A stretch of DNA of 64,000 nt from positions 16,554,001-16,618,000 of the forward strand of contig NC_056408.1 of NCBI RefSeq assembly GCF_905147365.1. The letters are read 5' to 3'. Origin of the DNA: Aricia agestis. Taxonomy: Eukaryota; Arthropoda; Insecta; Lepidoptera; Lycaenidae. The notes under the pieces are model-generated. The model had not been told where the DNA came from and did no database searches. It saw only the letters and a program-made list of their open reading frames with translations. Below are positions 53,850 through 64,000 of the stretch, one piece after another. The stretch's first letter is position 1. Every line of letters begins with the position of its first letter. Both the position numbers and the translations under genes were made by a program.

Positions 53850-54120
53850 ATCGTTGTAGGACACTCTAAAACGGAGCTTAAGAAAGAGAATTCTTACACT
53901 TGGACGGAAGATATTTTACCCAAAGCCTCCAATGAAAAGCTACAAAATAATTTATATTCAGCTCGTTTGTGATGGATGCAGTGGTCAGAATAAAAATAGT
54001 ACTGTTTTAGGGATGGCCTCTAAATATTTATAGGACCACTCACTTCGATCAAAGAGCGTTGAGATTGTGTTTCCAGTTGAGGGACATTCTTTCCATCTCA
54101 TGACAAAAAAAAATTAAAAA
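53850..54120 (+). pseudogene. Fossil of the CDGCSGQNKN transposase family
   Basis: The second frame reads LVCDGCSGQNKNSTVLGMAS, then SVEIVFPVEGHSFHLM: a conserved acidic box (CDG..GQNKN) and the GHSF box of an insect transposase family I cannot name. The upstream part (TELKKENSYTWTEDILPK) is in another frame. Confidence 0.5.
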
Positions 54121-54728
54121 ATTGTATCGGCGATTTCAACAATTGTTTTCGGTACCTTCCCACCGATGTTTTTGCCTGGCAATTTTTTTTTTGGGATTAC
54201 ATACTAATCTCGCGTAAGAAAAAAGCTAACACAGCTGAACCCACATGAAAATAATAATATTTTTTCTACTTTAAATTAACGCTGGCAACCACTTTCTTTT
54301 TGAAAATTTGGAAATTTTGAAAAACACTCCCGTACACCTCAACTTGACCTGGGATTTTACTTAAGCAAACTACGAACTGGCGAACCGAGTACTGCCTTTA
54401 ATATATCAAGACACTGTGTCTGTGTTGTGTTGACACTAAAGTTCATTTAGTAAGAAATTGCATGTTGACTGATTTTGTTCCATTGCATTGCTTGGCTTGA
54501 CCACATCACTCGTAGTGAAGTGATTAGTCGTAACAGAGTAGTGCCTGATTAAATTTATGGAAACGCAGATGCTTTCAAGCTAATTATAATATGTGGTGGC
54601 ACTTACTTGTACGATGAAAAGAGCTCAAACTTTTCGTTTCAGCGGCGTAACTATAGTCTACACAAATATAAAAACTTATTAAAGCCATTTATGCTGATGG
54701 TTACATTTTAAACGTCACCGAGTCCTAC
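54121..54728. other. No gene seen
   Basis: AT-rich, with several homopolymer runs. Nothing recognised. Confidence 0.4.
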
Positions 54729-55230
54729 GATGCAATAACCTCAGATGCAGATATTATGAAGAAAATCTTACATAATCATGGCGAACCCATTGAAGATCAC
54801 GCATTCCATCATTTTGCGAAGAGGTTGATGTATTCATTTATGACCGGGTCTTCCGAGATGCGATTTCTAAAATGGAAGCTTGCGGATATAACTGTGTGTG
54901 AGATTTCAGATATTGAGACGAATGCACAAAATGAAAATGATCAAATAACAGAGACAAGACCAATCGAAGAAGAAACTGTAGATATATGGCAAGACCATTA
55001 TAAACTTGTCAACGAAAAAAATAATATTTTGTATGGTCAACGAGACACAAACATGCCTCTGGAGTTGCAAATTTATTTAAAGAGTCCGGTGGCTGACCTA
55101 AAACAAGACTTTATGGAAAGGGTCTTGTTTTAGGTCAGCCACAGCAATATATGGAAAGTACTAGAATCCACCTGTCCTAATAAAAAAAAAGGTTTTAAAT
55201 ATTTGTGTTGCACGTCCCTAATTATTGTAA
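54729..55230 (+). pseudogene. Probable hAT C-terminal relic with an inverted duplication
   Basis: The open part (54756-55133) ends with NMPLELQIYLKSPVADLKQD. ELxxYL followed by Pro/Asp is how hAT dimerisation domains begin, and after the hairpin the frame shows VLESTCPN and FKYLCCTS, matching the following segment (A-x-x-YLc-x-x-x-S). The inverted duplication at 55089-55142 broke the gene. The N-terminal 80 residues (HAFHHFAKRLMYSF) are not recognised. Confidence 0.4.
55089..55142. repeat. Perfect hairpin, 21-nt arms
   Basis: 55089-55109 and 55122-55142 are exact inverted copies with a 12-bp spacer, lying inside the hAT-like relic. Confidence 0.95.
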
Positions 55231-55259
55231 TAAAAAAAATAAAATAGCAAGTCATCAAC

Positions 55260-55870
55260 AACTCACGTGTCTGACTCTGAAGAAGACGGTGATAACGTGA
55301 AGCGTACAACTAAACGTGTTAGGCATGAACAAGTGTTTTCAGTCGCTACTCCAACTACCTTAAAGGATTTAAGTGTCCACGTCCATGTTTCTGCTTCGGT
55401 TGACACGTTAGTTAATTTAACTGCTATTTTCTCCCGAGCTAGTACACGAAATATACAAAACTTGGTCCTGATGAGAGGTGAACAAGTGCCTTCTGTTGAA
55501 TCTGCAATTACCTTAAAATATGTAGGTGTCCACATCCATGTGATTCGACTGAGTCTGTTTCAACTTCAGCCAGCCCGCAGAATGCTCAAAATTATGCAAT
55601 CCAGTAAGAAATAAAATTGAATAAATTACGTTCGTATGATTCCGATACAACTCCACCTAGATCAATTGAATCGATGTCGGTTTTGCAGGAGATGGACAGT
55701 GAAAATGCTGAATCAAACTCGCAATGTGCTAACGGTCAACAGCAACCTATATTACCACCTACTTTAAACGCAGAGAACACTGATCAGCAACCACTATCAG
55801 CATCATCAACTTTAGACGCGCCCACAGCCCATAACAATCAACGTCCAATGTCACCACCAATTTAATTTAA
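55260..55870 (+). other. Unassigned open frames with an internal repeat
   Basis: Frame 55267-55614 starts SDSEEDGDNVKRTTKRVRHE and contains two similar ~150-bp halves: EQVFSVATPTTLKDLSVHVH (about 55329) and EQVPSVESAITLKYVGVHIH (about 55479). Frame 55617-55865 is Pro/Ser/Gln-rich. No family recognised; probably the tail of a transposon protein. Confidence 0.35.
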
Positions 55871-56590
55871 TTAAAAAAACCACCAATTATAGAGGAAGAA
55901 TGGAAAACATCGATCGCTCCTCTAACAGCATATTTTGAGTTTGATCACTGTTGAACCTCAATTTTCCATTGATGCAAATGCATCTTCAATAGGATAGCGG
56001 CTTTAACACGCGAGTACACACACGCGCGGGCTATTTATATTTTCCCATTAATTTTGGTGTTATATTTTATATTTGTGAACTGTAAACTTACTTTTTGTTG
56101 ATAATTTATAAGCAGATCGAAAAATTTGGAACGCAGAATTGAAGAAAACTTGTCGAAATGGCTTCAAGAGGAGTCAGATCAGGATGATTTGTTGAAAGCG
56201 AACAGAAAGAGGATTTGAGAGAAGAAGAAGATAATTATATCTTCTTTAGTTATTTCATGTTTTATTAGTTTCATGCGGAGAATGAATTATCATTCTCCGC
56301 ATGAAACTGACACCAAGTAAGAAGATGATGAAAATGATGAGATTGATGAAACAGTTTTGTTATTGTCAACAATGCACCACGATGAAGCACTAGGTGCTAT
56401 ACCGGCAGCGCAAAAAAGCCTGAAATCATAACTTTTTATAACCACACAAAATATGGGTGGATATTGTGGATAGGATGTGTCGTCAATATTGTGACGTATC
56501 TAGAAATAATAGGCGTTGGCCCCTTACATCTTTTTTCAATTTTTTGAATATTACCGCTTTAAATAGCCTATAGTTACTCACCAACTGAAT
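55871..56590. other. Mostly unassigned; hairpin and acidic coding relic
   Basis: 56267-56285 and 56290-56308 form a perfect 19-nt hairpin with the loop atta. Around 56130-56200 a frame reads NLSKWLQEESDQDDLLKANR, acidic, not assigned. Confidence 0.4.
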
Positions 56591-56639
56591 ATTTCAAATG
56601 AAAACATCATCAGACATGTTGTTTTTGGAGTTTGAGCTT

Positions 56640-56850
56640 GAGTAACCATTAATTTTAGAACGTATTTGTAAAGATAATGTTCCAAGAAGCATCGAAACAA
56701 AAGCCAAACTATTGTTCGAATTGCCAATTCGTGGGGAAGTTACACGCTGTGCGTTTTGTAGCAGAATTCGCGATCGCAGCACAAAGAAAATATTAATTTA
56801 AATTATAGAGAAAATATAAATTTTAATTTGTCCTTCGTGTAAAAAAATAT
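56640..56850 (+). pseudogene. piggyBac C-terminal zinc-finger relic (tentative)
   Basis: One frame reads ETKAKLLFELPIRGEVTRCA then FCSRIRDRSTKK, and tgtccttcgtgtaaa follows (CPSCK). The C-x2-C ... C-x2-C arrangement after a basic stretch matches the C-terminal domain of piggyBac transposases. Confidence 0.35.
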
Positions 56851-56959
56851 ATTTTAAAACAAACTTCAAAATTAAACTAAAAGTTGATTGATCTCAAAGA
56901 AGTAAAAAATATTTGAATTTTTAAGAAGTCCGAAGTTTTGTTAATATTATTTAATAATA

Positions 56960-57735
56960 ATAAATATTCTTTATTGTGCACACACTAAAAGTAAAAAAAC
57001 CCAACAATAATTATCAACTTATAACTACAGTGTACCACAATGGCGGCCTTATTACTAATAAGTAATTTCTTCGAGGCAACCACAGGCAAAGGACAGATGT
57101 TATTGATATTAGGTGAATGTGCAATATTTACTTGGATAAGGATTTAATATTTTTAATAATACATACACAAATACATACATACATCAAAATATTATATAAA
57201 AAGGTGCTTAAAAAAATAGGACATAAATAAAAAGAAGTTCAGAAGTTGGAACTTAAAACTACAATTTAATCATAATTTTTAAACTCTAACTATTGCATGA
57301 ATTACTAATAGATAAAAAATGTTCTTTTACCAGCATTTTGAACCGATACAGTGTAGTCGCCATTCTGATATGGGTAGGTAATGAATTCCACAGCCTTATT
57401 CCCGTAGCAGCAAAAGAAGAGTTATAGTACTTTGTATGTTGTACAGGCACGTCTAAAAGGTGATTTGAAGCAGAACGTAACTCTTTATCTGCTTGCCGAA
57501 AAGAGAAGTTATCCTTCAAGTAACATGGCAGATATGGATCATTTATGATGGAGAATACAAGTGACAAAATGCGAGCATCGCGACGACGACGAATCGGTAG
57601 CCACTTGAGTTTCCTTCGGTATTCGGATACATGATCGAATTTTCTAAGACGAAAATAAATCGTATGGCAAGATTTTGTAGCCGCTCTAATTTGTTGAGCT
57701 GATCCTCAGTCAGGTTGACGGAACAATATTTAGTT
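56960..57735 (-). mobile_element. 5'-truncated Jockey/CR1-like LINE
   Basis: Minus-strand LINE 3' end: the last ~150 codons of the RT ORF, a 3' UTR, and an aataaa signal (complement near 56960). 5' truncation is the usual result of incomplete target-primed reverse transcription. Confidence 0.65.
57286..57735 (-). pseudogene. LINE reverse transcriptase, C-terminal end
   Basis: Reads LNKLERLQNLAIRF, SEYRRKLKWLPIRRRRDARI, YLPCYLKDNFSFRQADKELR and ATGIRLWNSLPTHIRMATTL: the region after the RT domain in Jockey- and CR1-like LINEs, ending with the RLWNSLP box and a stop at 57286. One frame change near 57645. The catalytic RT and endonuclease are missing. Confidence 0.75.
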
Positions 57736-57739
57736 TAAG

Positions 57740-58387
57740 AAAGAGGAGATATATTTTTAATTTTAGTTTATTTAATAAATGTCATTAATAATAATCAATG
57801 AGTTTTATTTTAAAATAACACCGATATCTTTTATTATATTTCAATTTTAAATGGGCTATAAGTAGCGCGAGCACTCTTGGCGTCCGCTACCGTGTTCGCG
57901 CGCGCGTTTGAGTGTTAAGGGAGGGAGTCCAAGCGCAAACAGAGGCCGCTCGATATCTTGGCGATTGTATAATTCGTGCCGCTACAATGTTGGTCGAATC
58001 ATTCACTAAAAATAAATAAACTGTTTTTTCGAAATAAAGTGGTCGAGTTGCACCTTTTTTTATCACTACATTACACAGGTAACAGGTGCGAAAGAGATAA
58101 AAACTGCTCTTTCTCTCTCACATACACAGAAACCGGTTGGCCGTATCGCCGACGACGTCCACGCATTACTCGCAATCATACACCTCAGTCGCTCTCAACT
58201 TGTGTTTGCTGCTGCTCGTTTTAGTTCGCATTTGTTACTATCAAACTCTACACTCCGCTGCCTGCCCTTCTGACTGGACAACTGCACTTTAATTTGGACT
58301 CTGTTTTGGATCTCGATTTGGACTTTGTTGACTTGGAAGTGGTTTAAGGTGTTCGCGATGAGCTACACATGAAGTGAATATGCAGAA
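57740..58387. other. No gene seen
   Basis: A GC-richer block (57870-57960, cgcgcgcgcg) and a later leader-like region; no recognised coding sequence. Confidence 0.4.
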
Positions 58388-59420
58388 ATGCATTATTTTT
58401 ATGGCGTTACACAAGGCAACGGCCATGGAGCAGCAAGACTGTATCGGGAGCAACTTCAACGCCGAGGAAGACCCCAACCAGATACCTATCCTGATGATCG
58501 TGTTTTTATTAACACACTCAACTGGCTAATGGCTGGCCGCATTTCTGGTCGAGACGGAAGCCATAAAGGGGTCCCCACACCTAAGGGTCGATCCGGACCG
58601 CAGAGATAATACTAGAAGAAGTAGATCGGAACCCATCGACGAGCACGAGAGCGAGGGCACGTAATCTAAACGTACCGCGAACGTCCATACAAAAAATACT
58701 TCGTGAAGAAGGATACCATGCATACCACGTGCAGTGAGTGCAATCATTAATGCCTACTGAATACTGATTACCAACGGAGAGTTGAGTTTTGCCGGACCTT
58801 GTTAAGGAAAGAGGAAGAGGACCCGGGATTTTTTGATAAAATTTTGTGGAGTAATGAGTCGCGATTCGAGAGAACCGGAATATTTAATATTCACAATACG
58901 CACACTTGGGCCATTGAAAATTCTCACACTGCCAGACAATCAACCTTCCAGCACCGTTTTAGTGTAAACATGTGGTCGGGAATACTTGGCGGACAACTGA
59001 TTGGACCGTTCGAACTGCCGTCGAGACTAAGTGAGTGAGTGAGTGAGGTGAGACATACAAATCTTTCCCAGAAAATGATCTGCCAATCTTACTGGAAGAT
59101 GTTAATCTGGATTTGAGAAAAAACATGATATTCCAAAATGACAGCGCACCCTGCCATTATGCAACGTAAGTCCTTTATTATATTTGAATCGTGCATATCC
59201 TAATAGGTGGATCGGTAGAAGCGGACCAATCATCTGGCCTCCACGCTCCCCCGACCTCAACCCTATTGTTTTTTATTTTTTATTTGGGGTTATTACAAAG
59301 ATATTATATTTGCCAGAGAATCAGCAAATGAGGCAGAGCTAAGAGAGAAAATTCATGCAGCTGGAGAAGGAACAGAGTTGGCTTCAGGCGTTTAAAACGA
59401 AACTTTTTACGTAGGTGTCG
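58388..59420 (+). pseudogene. Tc1/mariner-superfamily transposase (DUF4817-type), decayed
   Basis: The N-terminal HTH part MHYFYGVTQGNGHGAARLYR then EQLQRRGRP is typical of an insect mariner-related family. Later segments are GFFDKILWSNESRFERTGIF, HRFSVNMWSGILGGQLIGPF and, near 59250, PRSPDLNP-like residues, in different frames. The first catalytic Asp (usually WSDE) reads WSNE, and HDGAPAHY has become NDSAPCHY, so it is inactive beyond the frameshifts. (gtga)n microsatellite at 59034-59049. Confidence 0.75.
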
Positions 59421-59865
59421 ATTGTGCACATCTGTAGAAAGACGCAATTTTGAACGTTTACCCAATTGAATGATTAAAAAAACAATTAAATGTTTTTATT
59501 TAAGTACTTATTATATTTTTTGTTTTTTAATTTTAATATATCCCTCAAAATCTTAACTAGTAATGAATAATTTCAAAAGATTTTTAGATTTAAATGTATT
59601 ACAATTTTTACATAACATTTTTCAATGTAACAGTTTGCCTGACTGGTTAAAATAAATCATCTTTTTTTTAAGTATTACTAGCAGGTTTTATTTTGATCGT
59701 TTGACTTACTTTAATTAGCCTTAGGAATGACAAAATAAGCAATTTAATTTCTTTTTATCAATTTACTGATTCAGGAAATTTCCACCTTTGAGGGCAGATT
59801 TAAGCGAATAATTTCCTATTAAGTACGACTTTTTCAATATTATTGGTTGTGCACGTAACTTTATC
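59421..59865. other. No gene seen
   Basis: AT-rich, with no recognised feature. Confidence 0.5.
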
Positions 59866-60440
59866 ATAATATATAATATATTTTCTTTTTTATTAAATAA
59901 TATATAAGGCTCTCAAATGACACTCTGGGTTCGTGTTGTGTTGATCTTTACTGTTGGGATGTAGTTAAGTTTGGGAGTTCCCGCTCATCCACCGTTAGAT
60001 GAGCCTTTAACATAATATGCTCTGAAATTATCAGAAGACGAAGAAGATACGTCATTTGACACTTGACAGATGACAAGAAGATTCGAGGCCTATTCTGCCG
60101 CCTATTTTGTTCTAATTTTCCTAAAGAAGGCTAGTATTCCGAGCTGGAATTTTCAAGTGTTTTTATTTTCATAATAAACGCTTGGTTTTATTGTGATCAT
60201 ATCTTTGAACTTTTGTGTGGTCGGCCGACCGAAGTTTCAAGACAGAAGACTGCTGCAATCTACGGAGCCCTACTGTCTACTTAACAGGTCAGTGATCACG
60301 CGATCGCTTTCAGAGTTTAATATTTGAGAGCCGCAATTTAAAATAATATACTCATTCTTTAGAGTCTTTTTTGAAGGTTCAAATTGAGAATCTTGTAATT
60401 TAACGAAGAAAGAGCTATTTACACGCTCTTGCCATTCCAT
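59866..60440. mobile_element. Element X, copy 2 (uninterrupted)
   Basis: Same sequence as the split copy at 13914-21276: cgtcatttgacacttgacag, gtgtggtcggccgaccgaag, agacagaagactgctgcaat, ending cacgctcttgcc. Short inverted ends ggctctcaaat / atttgagagcc (59908 and about 60333) lie inside. No ORF. Confidence 0.8.
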
Positions 60441-60944
60441 TTTTGGTCCATATCGAGCCGCATAGCCAGTTGCCTTGCTGTAGTAACGAGCTTATTTATG
60501 ACTTATTTTCGTAAATTACTCGAAATAAGTTTGTTAATTAATAACCTATGTCTTTTTGCACCGGTGTACACACGTGCACAAAATGGCGCTAGATAGTGAT
60601 TTGTCATTAGAACAAAAAGGAGAAAGCCCATTCATGGTTTCGTTTTGTGCTAGAATTAAAGTAGTGTTAAAAATTAATACTTACTTGTATTAAAATAAAA
60701 AATTCAAAAGTTTCGAGTCATAACTTCGCCGGATAAAAAAGTCGAAATATATTAGTCACTGAACGTTTTTAGGTACGTATATTTAAATATTTCTTCAGGC
60801 CATGTTTTGCTGAGTTGCCAGCATAGAAAAAATAGTGATTGCGCGTCAAAATCGATATTAACTGAACATAATGCTTTCCTTATAATTGTCATATTTATTT
60901 GCATTATTATTACATAATAGATTACGTAATAAGAATTATAATAT
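60441..60944. other. No gene seen
   Basis: AT-rich, ending before the MITE. No recognised feature. Confidence 0.45.
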
Positions 60945-60947
60945 TAA

Positions 60948-61230
60948 GGGCCTGTTTCACTACTTCCTGACAGGCTATCCACCACTTAAGTTAACAGATG
61001 AAGTATCGAGAATCAGTCAACAAGTTGTGAGTGTATTACACGGTCAATATTATCACGATTCTAGTATCACGCGATTCACAAATAGTACTGCGATACTGCG
61101 ATTCGGCCTATTACACCATCAATATTATTTTATAATCGTGATAATATTGATTATTATTGATGCGTGTAATATGCCTCAATAGTCTATTTGACACTTTATC
61201 ACGAAGTGGTGAAACCTCTGAAATGCGGCC
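60948..61230. mobile_element. Harbinger-like MITE with a nested inverted repeat
   Basis: The left end gggcctgtttcactacttc pairs with gaagtggtgaaac...ggcc at the right (with a small insertion). TAA flanks at 60945-60947 and 61231-61233. Inside, tattacacg...caatattatcacgatt (about 61034-61060) pairs with aatcgtgataatattg...cgtgtaata (about 61134-61170), a second foldback. Confidence 0.7.
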
Positions 61231-61524
61231 TAATAAGTTTTTAGCATAATTAAAAATAGTTAAATAAGAAAACACTTAAAAATAATATACCGATTCAAAA
61301 CCGAAATCGATTTTTGAGGGCATTTAATTACACTGTCTATCGATATCTTAATATCACGTAAGTGGCAACACTCGTAAGACGTTTTGACAAGTGACAGACA
61401 ATTCAAGATAACATATTTTCTTGCGAGTTGTTGCCTTTGAATTTGTTGTTTGTTTATTTGTATTTCCTCGTTTTTTACTGTGCGTTGAGGTATTCCGCAA
61501 GTTATAAAATCGAAGATATGAAGT

Positions 61525-61727
61525 GAGATAGAGACTCGAGTGTGTCAGTGCGTTTTTTTTGAGGCAAAAACTCCATATTACTTGTTTAGTGTTTATGTAC
61601 TTATTTGAGCCAGAGACTCCCTCATTCAGTGTGTTTTAACTTTTAGCTTGAGATAGAAACTCTTTAATCTGTGTTTTTTTAACAATTGAGACAGAGACTC
61701 CTTTTAACTGTTTGTGTTTGTGTATTA
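61525..61727 (+). repeat. Degenerate ~40-bp tandem array
   Basis: Five units begin gag(a/c/g)(t/c)(a)agagactc-like words at about 61525, 61561, 61607, 61650 and 61688, each followed by a T/G-rich tract ending tgtttttt or similar. Looks like an aged satellite-like expansion in a leader region. Confidence 0.6.
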
Positions 61728-61739
61728 AAACTCACACCA

Positions 61740-62335
61740 AAATGGACATATTCAAGGACGCTGTATCAATTGTTCTCTGAGACTTACACATCAGCGCCAG
61801 CGCTCGTTTCAAGAAGCAACAGAGCGCATAATGAGTGTTCTACGTACCTGGATATCCCCAACGCTGGTTAGAAACTATTTTATTACAAAAATGGCTTGAA
61901 CTTATATTATGTATATTATCCTTATTATTATTTCAATTTATTGTAGTATAAGCATTCCTTAGGTATTAAATGATTATGTAATATTAATAAGATTCAATTT
62001 TTTAGGTATCTCAGGAGTCAGGACAGGAGGAATAGTCTGTGTTTTGAGTGTTATGGAATGCTAGAGCAATTCTGTACAAATGTAGCACCACCCGCTCCTA
62101 TGTTTATGTTTGGCCATAGAAGTGTGTGCTTTGCTTGTGGTGTATCTACTTTACGGGTCCGCAGTCACATAGTACAAAATAATAGCCCAGAAAGAAGAGC
62201 TTTAATAATGCAAACATTTCCTCACTTGGTATGCATTTTTAACATAAGTTTATGTTACATATTCATGACTAATATTAAGTTATATTGTATTTACAAAATA
62301 TTTTTCTATTTCAGGTCCCTCATCTAACTCGGGTA
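61740..62335 (+). other. Two-exon Cys-rich coding relic, unidentified
   Basis: 61686-61868 and 62010-62250 look like exons (gttaga donor at 61869; tttttag acceptor near 62006; gtatgc donor at 62229). The second reads CFECYGMLEQFCTNVAPPAP and SVCFACGVSTLRVRSHIV, with C-x2-C pairs that suggest a zinc-binding domain. ccctcatctaactcgggtat at 62317 may be the next exon. No known family assigned. Confidence 0.35.
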
Positions 62336-63208
62336 TGCCGAGATGTAATGGTGCCTTCTCAAAAAAACTTTATATTAACCCTAAAAAGTTTAATGAGTAG
62401 TTCGCAATTTTGCGAAAAAAAAAGGTTTTAAAATAATGCGTCCGAAAAATTTTTTGGCAAAGTTCGAGCATATTCGTATAGAAATAATGACCCCAATTGT
62501 CAATCGTTTAAGAACATATTCCGTTCATTATTAATCACACGATTTATCAATTTCCATTCGCAAAGTTTTAACTGTGAAGATACTTCAGGAGACCAAATAA
62601 AAAAATTTAAAAAATTATTTACCAGTAATAATTCCGAAGACAAAGTTAATGAATCTACATTAACTTTGTCTTCAGAAATTCCAATCACAGAGAAATATCC
62701 TGAACAAGGAATTTGGAGTCAAGCTGGAAGACAATCTTCGAATAACAAGCTGAAGATGACATTTTTGACCCCGAATGACCTTTTACGTTTGACGTTTACC
62801 TTCCGTCCCTTTCTAAATCTTCCCACTAATATACCAGAGTAAAATACAAAACTGCACTTTTATCACATCCTTAATCTTGACCGTGTGGAATTTGTTCTTA
62901 TATTATGTTTAATTAATATTGTATACTATGAAATATTTTATAATAGTAATTGGGTAAGTAGAGTTATTAAAAATGTTATACATTATTAGTTAGATAGCTA
63001 TAACGAAACTACAGTTTGATTATATTCACCTACTTATTTTTCCATAAAATAAAGATAAACACGTAAATCTTAAATAGCAACACTGTCAAATCAGTGACAA
63101 GCTGTCAAGCTAAAATCTTTGCTAAGATGGCGGATGTTTGTGACGTTTTGCATCACTTCGCAATTTTGTTATGATTTATTTTGTATAATATATAATAAAA
63201 ACAACAGG
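62336..63208. other. Unassigned, with a hairpin
   Basis: 62632-62651 and 62658-62677 form a 20-nt hairpin with one mismatch and a six-base loop. The rest is AT-rich and leads into the THAP gene. An out-of-frame Cys/Lys-rich stretch at 62340-62560 may be decayed coding sequence. Confidence 0.4.
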
Positions 63209-63930
63209 ATGGGTGTAAAATGTATAGTTCGTGGGTGTGGAAGTGAGTGGTATCCTGCATGTGATGTGATTTTTCACAAGTAAGTACACAATTTTAATGT
63301 AAAATTGTAAGTACGTCGTACACCTTTGTTCATGGTTATTTTTATGGCCTTTACTTGAAAATTGTTTTTGAGAACCATTGGGCTTCGGTTGTTTGTTAAT
63401 TATGTCTGTAATAATGCGTTTATAGTTCATAATTGTCCTATTACAACTGTTTTAAATTCGTCGACAAATTGTAATAGGGTGACCACATTGTGAGCCATTT
63501 GTACTATTAGTATGATGTATGCTACCTAGATATTAGATAAATATTTGTATAAATATTTGTTTTATTGTCTTTTTTAAGGTTTCCCTCTGATTTAGCGGGA
63601 CGGAATAAATGGTTGGCGATTGTGCCACTGAGAAGACCTCTAACAGAAAGCTCTAAAATATGCAGTCTTCATTTTAAACAATCGGATTATGACAGTACTG
63701 GAAACTTTTAATCGGTGTAACCCCCCATCTATCAAGAAAGTAATGTAAGTGTATTCTGTGACCATATGATATTTTTGCCTAATTACATATCTAAATTCAA
63801 TTTCAATAGATTTATTAAACATTAATCAAATATAATTTATTGTAGGAATCAGAGAATGCTGATACAAAACTACATTCCATTTTAATTGACGAAGCAATGA
63901 ATATGCCTTCATCATCACGTCATGTAAGTG
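63209..63930 (+). pseudogene. Third THAP-domain gene (5' end)
   Basis: Exon 1 63209-63280: MGVKCIVRGCGSEWYPACDV then IFHK, C-x4-C, donor gtaagt. Exon 2 from about 63580 (acceptor tttttaag): FPSDLAGRNKWLAIVPLRRP, then SKICSLHFKQSDYDSTGNF followed by a TAA stop at about 63708, so the THAP fold is cut before its AVP box unless the frame is altered. Exon 3 63846-63924: ESENADTKLHSILIDEAMNM between ttattgtag and gtaagt. It continues beyond the window. A P-like transposase downstream is likely by analogy with the two other copies. Confidence 0.7.
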
Positions 63931-63937
63931 TAAATAT

Positions 63938-64000
63938 AATATAAAAGTATTAAATATATTTCCATTGTCTGGTACCTTTAACACAAGTTCTTCAGATACT
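63938..64000 (+). mobile_element. SINE fragment, cut by window end
   Basis: Matches 37868-37930 of the SINE (gtattaaatatatttcc, ttgtctggtacct, aacacaagt). Only the body is visible; it begins just inside the intron after THAP exon 3. Confidence 0.8.

Noticed and set aside
49486..56850. One piggyBac element spanning 7 kb
   Set aside because: N- and C-terminal-like pieces exist, but ends, TTAA duplication and the middle domain were not found; they may be separate insertions.

Overview
The window is a stretch of insect nuclear DNA, very probably from a moth or butterfly. It is AT-rich, has spliced eukaryotic genes, and is packed with transposon families I associate with Lepidoptera: Helitrons ending in hairpin+CTAG, a tRNA-headed SINE, the interspersed repeat starting accgacttccaaaaa, P/THAP, hAT, piggyBac, Tc1 and Harbinger-like MITEs. 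Almost nothing is a normal host gene. The clearest exception is two exons of a PHOSPHO1/2-type phosphatase on the minus strand (35135-36206). Pieces of a Myb/SANT (zeste-like) gene or gene-like element lie around 3.4-12.8 kb. Layout: (1) 1-9.1 kb is a near-perfect tandem duplication of a 4,118-bp unit, with one difference seen (A1490/T5608). Each unit holds an endogenous viral element from a plus-strand, virga-/nege-like insect RNA virus: a broken RNA polymerase plus two open ORFs that look like a membrane protein and a glycoprotein. It also holds a degraded Myb/SANT exon and the 5' part of a retrotransposon gag. A ~285-bp poly(A)-tailed repeat (repeat A) sits at each unit boundary, and the 3' part of the gag follows the last copy. 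(2) 9.1-13.9 kb: Myb/SANT exon remnants, a dead Tc1 element, and a Helitron with a MITE inside it. (3) 13.8-21.8 kb is a nest: a copia gag fragment was split by a mid-repetitive element (X), which was split by a P-family element (14137-18147, 8-bp target duplication) and a hAT element (18172-20849, 8-bp target duplication). A train of six hairpins follows. (4) 21.8-30 kb: large palindromes, two Helitrons, a piggyBac fossil, and a ~4.1-kb DNA transposon of a family I cannot name (25641-29725, TAAT target duplication). (5) 30-42 kb: a hAT element inside a diverged tandem repeat, the phosphatase exons, and a second THAP/P-like gene whose first splice donor was hit by another transposon. (6) 42-64 kb: foldback and MITE elements, a 46-bp minisatellite, fossils of piggyBac, LINE, mariner, hAT and unnamed transposases, a second X copy, and a third THAP-type gene cut by the window end. 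The viral element surrounded by layered transposons is the kind of place that could act as a piRNA source. More than ten inverted duplications with very short spacers are spread over the window and could yield hairpin RNAs. Both ideas are inference and need small-RNA data. I see no CRISPR array, bacterial gene, rRNA or independent tRNA gene.
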